DNA from: Pseudomonas arsenicoxydans
GTDB taxonomy: Bacteria; Pseudomonadota; Gammaproteobacteria; Pseudomonadales; Pseudomonadaceae
Direction of reading: 5' to 3'
NCBI RefSeq assembly: GCF_006438915.1
Contig: NZ_RCZE01000003.1
Span: forward strand, 438,426 to 502,425
Length of the DNA: 64,000 nucleotides
Position 1 is the stretch's first letter, and every line of letters begins with the position of its first letter. The position numbers and the translations under genes were made by a program. Below, one piece after another: positions 63,728 through 64,000 of this stretch. The notes beneath the pieces were generated by a model. That model was not told the DNA's origin. It saw nothing but the letters and a program-made list of their open reading frames with translations, and did no database searches.

Positions 63728-64000
63728 GTGTCTTGCGCAGGAATTAGACTGGTGATGAGAGCGGTGAGTGGCAAGCTGAACGCCCGGAGTGCTTAAAGCA
63801 CGTGTGGGAGCCCACGCTGCCATTCACCCCTCCACTCTGGTTATTGAGCCCGAACAGTTGAACGAGCCTACCTCGAACAGTTACAAGCGTGGAGCCCAGC
63901 CAGAGCGCTCTCACCTTTGAGTGTAAGAGGGTTTGGCTATGTTTTCCTGCGCAGGCATCGACGTTTCTAAAGACAACCTTGAAATCCGGATCAATCCGCA
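63728..64000 (+). mobile_element. IS110-family insertion sequence, left part (truncated by window end)
   Basis: The sequence immediately after the broken REP leads to a transposase start at 63939. About 211 bp of non-coding DNA precedes it, as is common in IS110 elements, including GTGCTTAAAGCAC (63790-63802), a small palindrome. The right end is outside the window. Confidence 0.7.
63939..64000 (+). CDS. IS110-family transposase, 5' fragment
   Basis: Only the first 20 codons are present: MFSCAGIDVSKDNLEIRINP. The GIDVSKDxL opening, including the first catalytic Asp of the DEDD site, is characteristic of IS110/IS1111-family transposases. TAAGAGGG upstream is the ribosome-binding site. The gene continues past the window. 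Confidence 0.88.
   Translation, partial: MFSCAGIDVSKDNLEIRINP

Noticed and set aside
1..64000. CRISPR arrays, prophage genes, integrase or attachment sites
   Set aside because: No array with regular direct repeats and spacers, no phage structural or integrase genes; the tRNA array shows no duplicated 3' end beyond the tandem copy itself.

Overview
This 64 kb window reads as the chromosome of a fluorescent-group Pseudomonas. The support is indirect but consistent: high GC with strong C/G third positions, dense REP palindromes built on GAGCAAGCCCGCTCCCA, and familiar pseudomonad neighbourhoods (patatin / lipid A acyltransferase / minCDE / rluA / apeB; YkvA / FKBP isomerase; quinone reductase / prc / EAL-GGDEF). 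I ran no database search; family names come from motifs and gene order.

Layout. 1-9.9 kb is core metabolism: methionine salvage (mtnB, mtnD, mtnC) behind an MFS transporter and aroC, then an alpha/beta hydrolase, prmB, an isochorismatase-like hydrolase lacking the usual cysteine, an Smr protein and folE. 9.9-21 kb is a purine and ureide region: a purine permease, hiuH, puuE, uraD, alc, allA, puuD (urate hydroxylase with a cytochrome c tail), a urate/xanthine-type permease and a Tsx-like outer-membrane channel. Together these take urate to glyoxylate and urea. Three copies of a TTGTAYACAA palindrome lie in the promoters of the permease, hiuH and puuE. 21-30.5 kb holds envelope and division genes (patatin, LpxL-like acyltransferase, minCDE, rluA, apeB, an MscS channel).

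30.5-37 kb is a GntR-controlled ABC transporter operon with an embedded alkaline-phosphatase-fold enzyme and a HAD phosphatase, probably for a phosphonate or other organophosphorus compound. It has a good candidate sigma-54 promoter overlapped by a GntR-type operator. 37-42.2 kb carries a quinone oxidoreductase, the Prc protease and an EAL-CBS-GGDEF protein whose start codon lies 17 bp after a strong terminator hairpin.

42.2-48.8 kb is the accessory part: a 1558-residue RHS polymorphic toxin with an immunity gene overlapping it by ATGA, followed by a broken toxin tail overlapping a second immunity-like gene in the same way, that is, a displaced toxin-immunity module. 48.9-54.9 kb has a Sel1 protein, an overlapping XRE/unknown pair, YkvA, an FKBP lipoprotein, and a membrane-anchored di-haem cytochrome c / catalase-fold pair. 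A tandem duplication of tRNA-Val/tRNA-Asp follows, then rdgC, a BASS transporter, a guanidine-II riboswitch with its SMR exporter, an LplT-PlsC-type fusion, a TDT transporter, a cupin and a divergent MFS/TetR pair. The window ends inside an IS110-family transposase that appears to have inserted into a REP palindrome.
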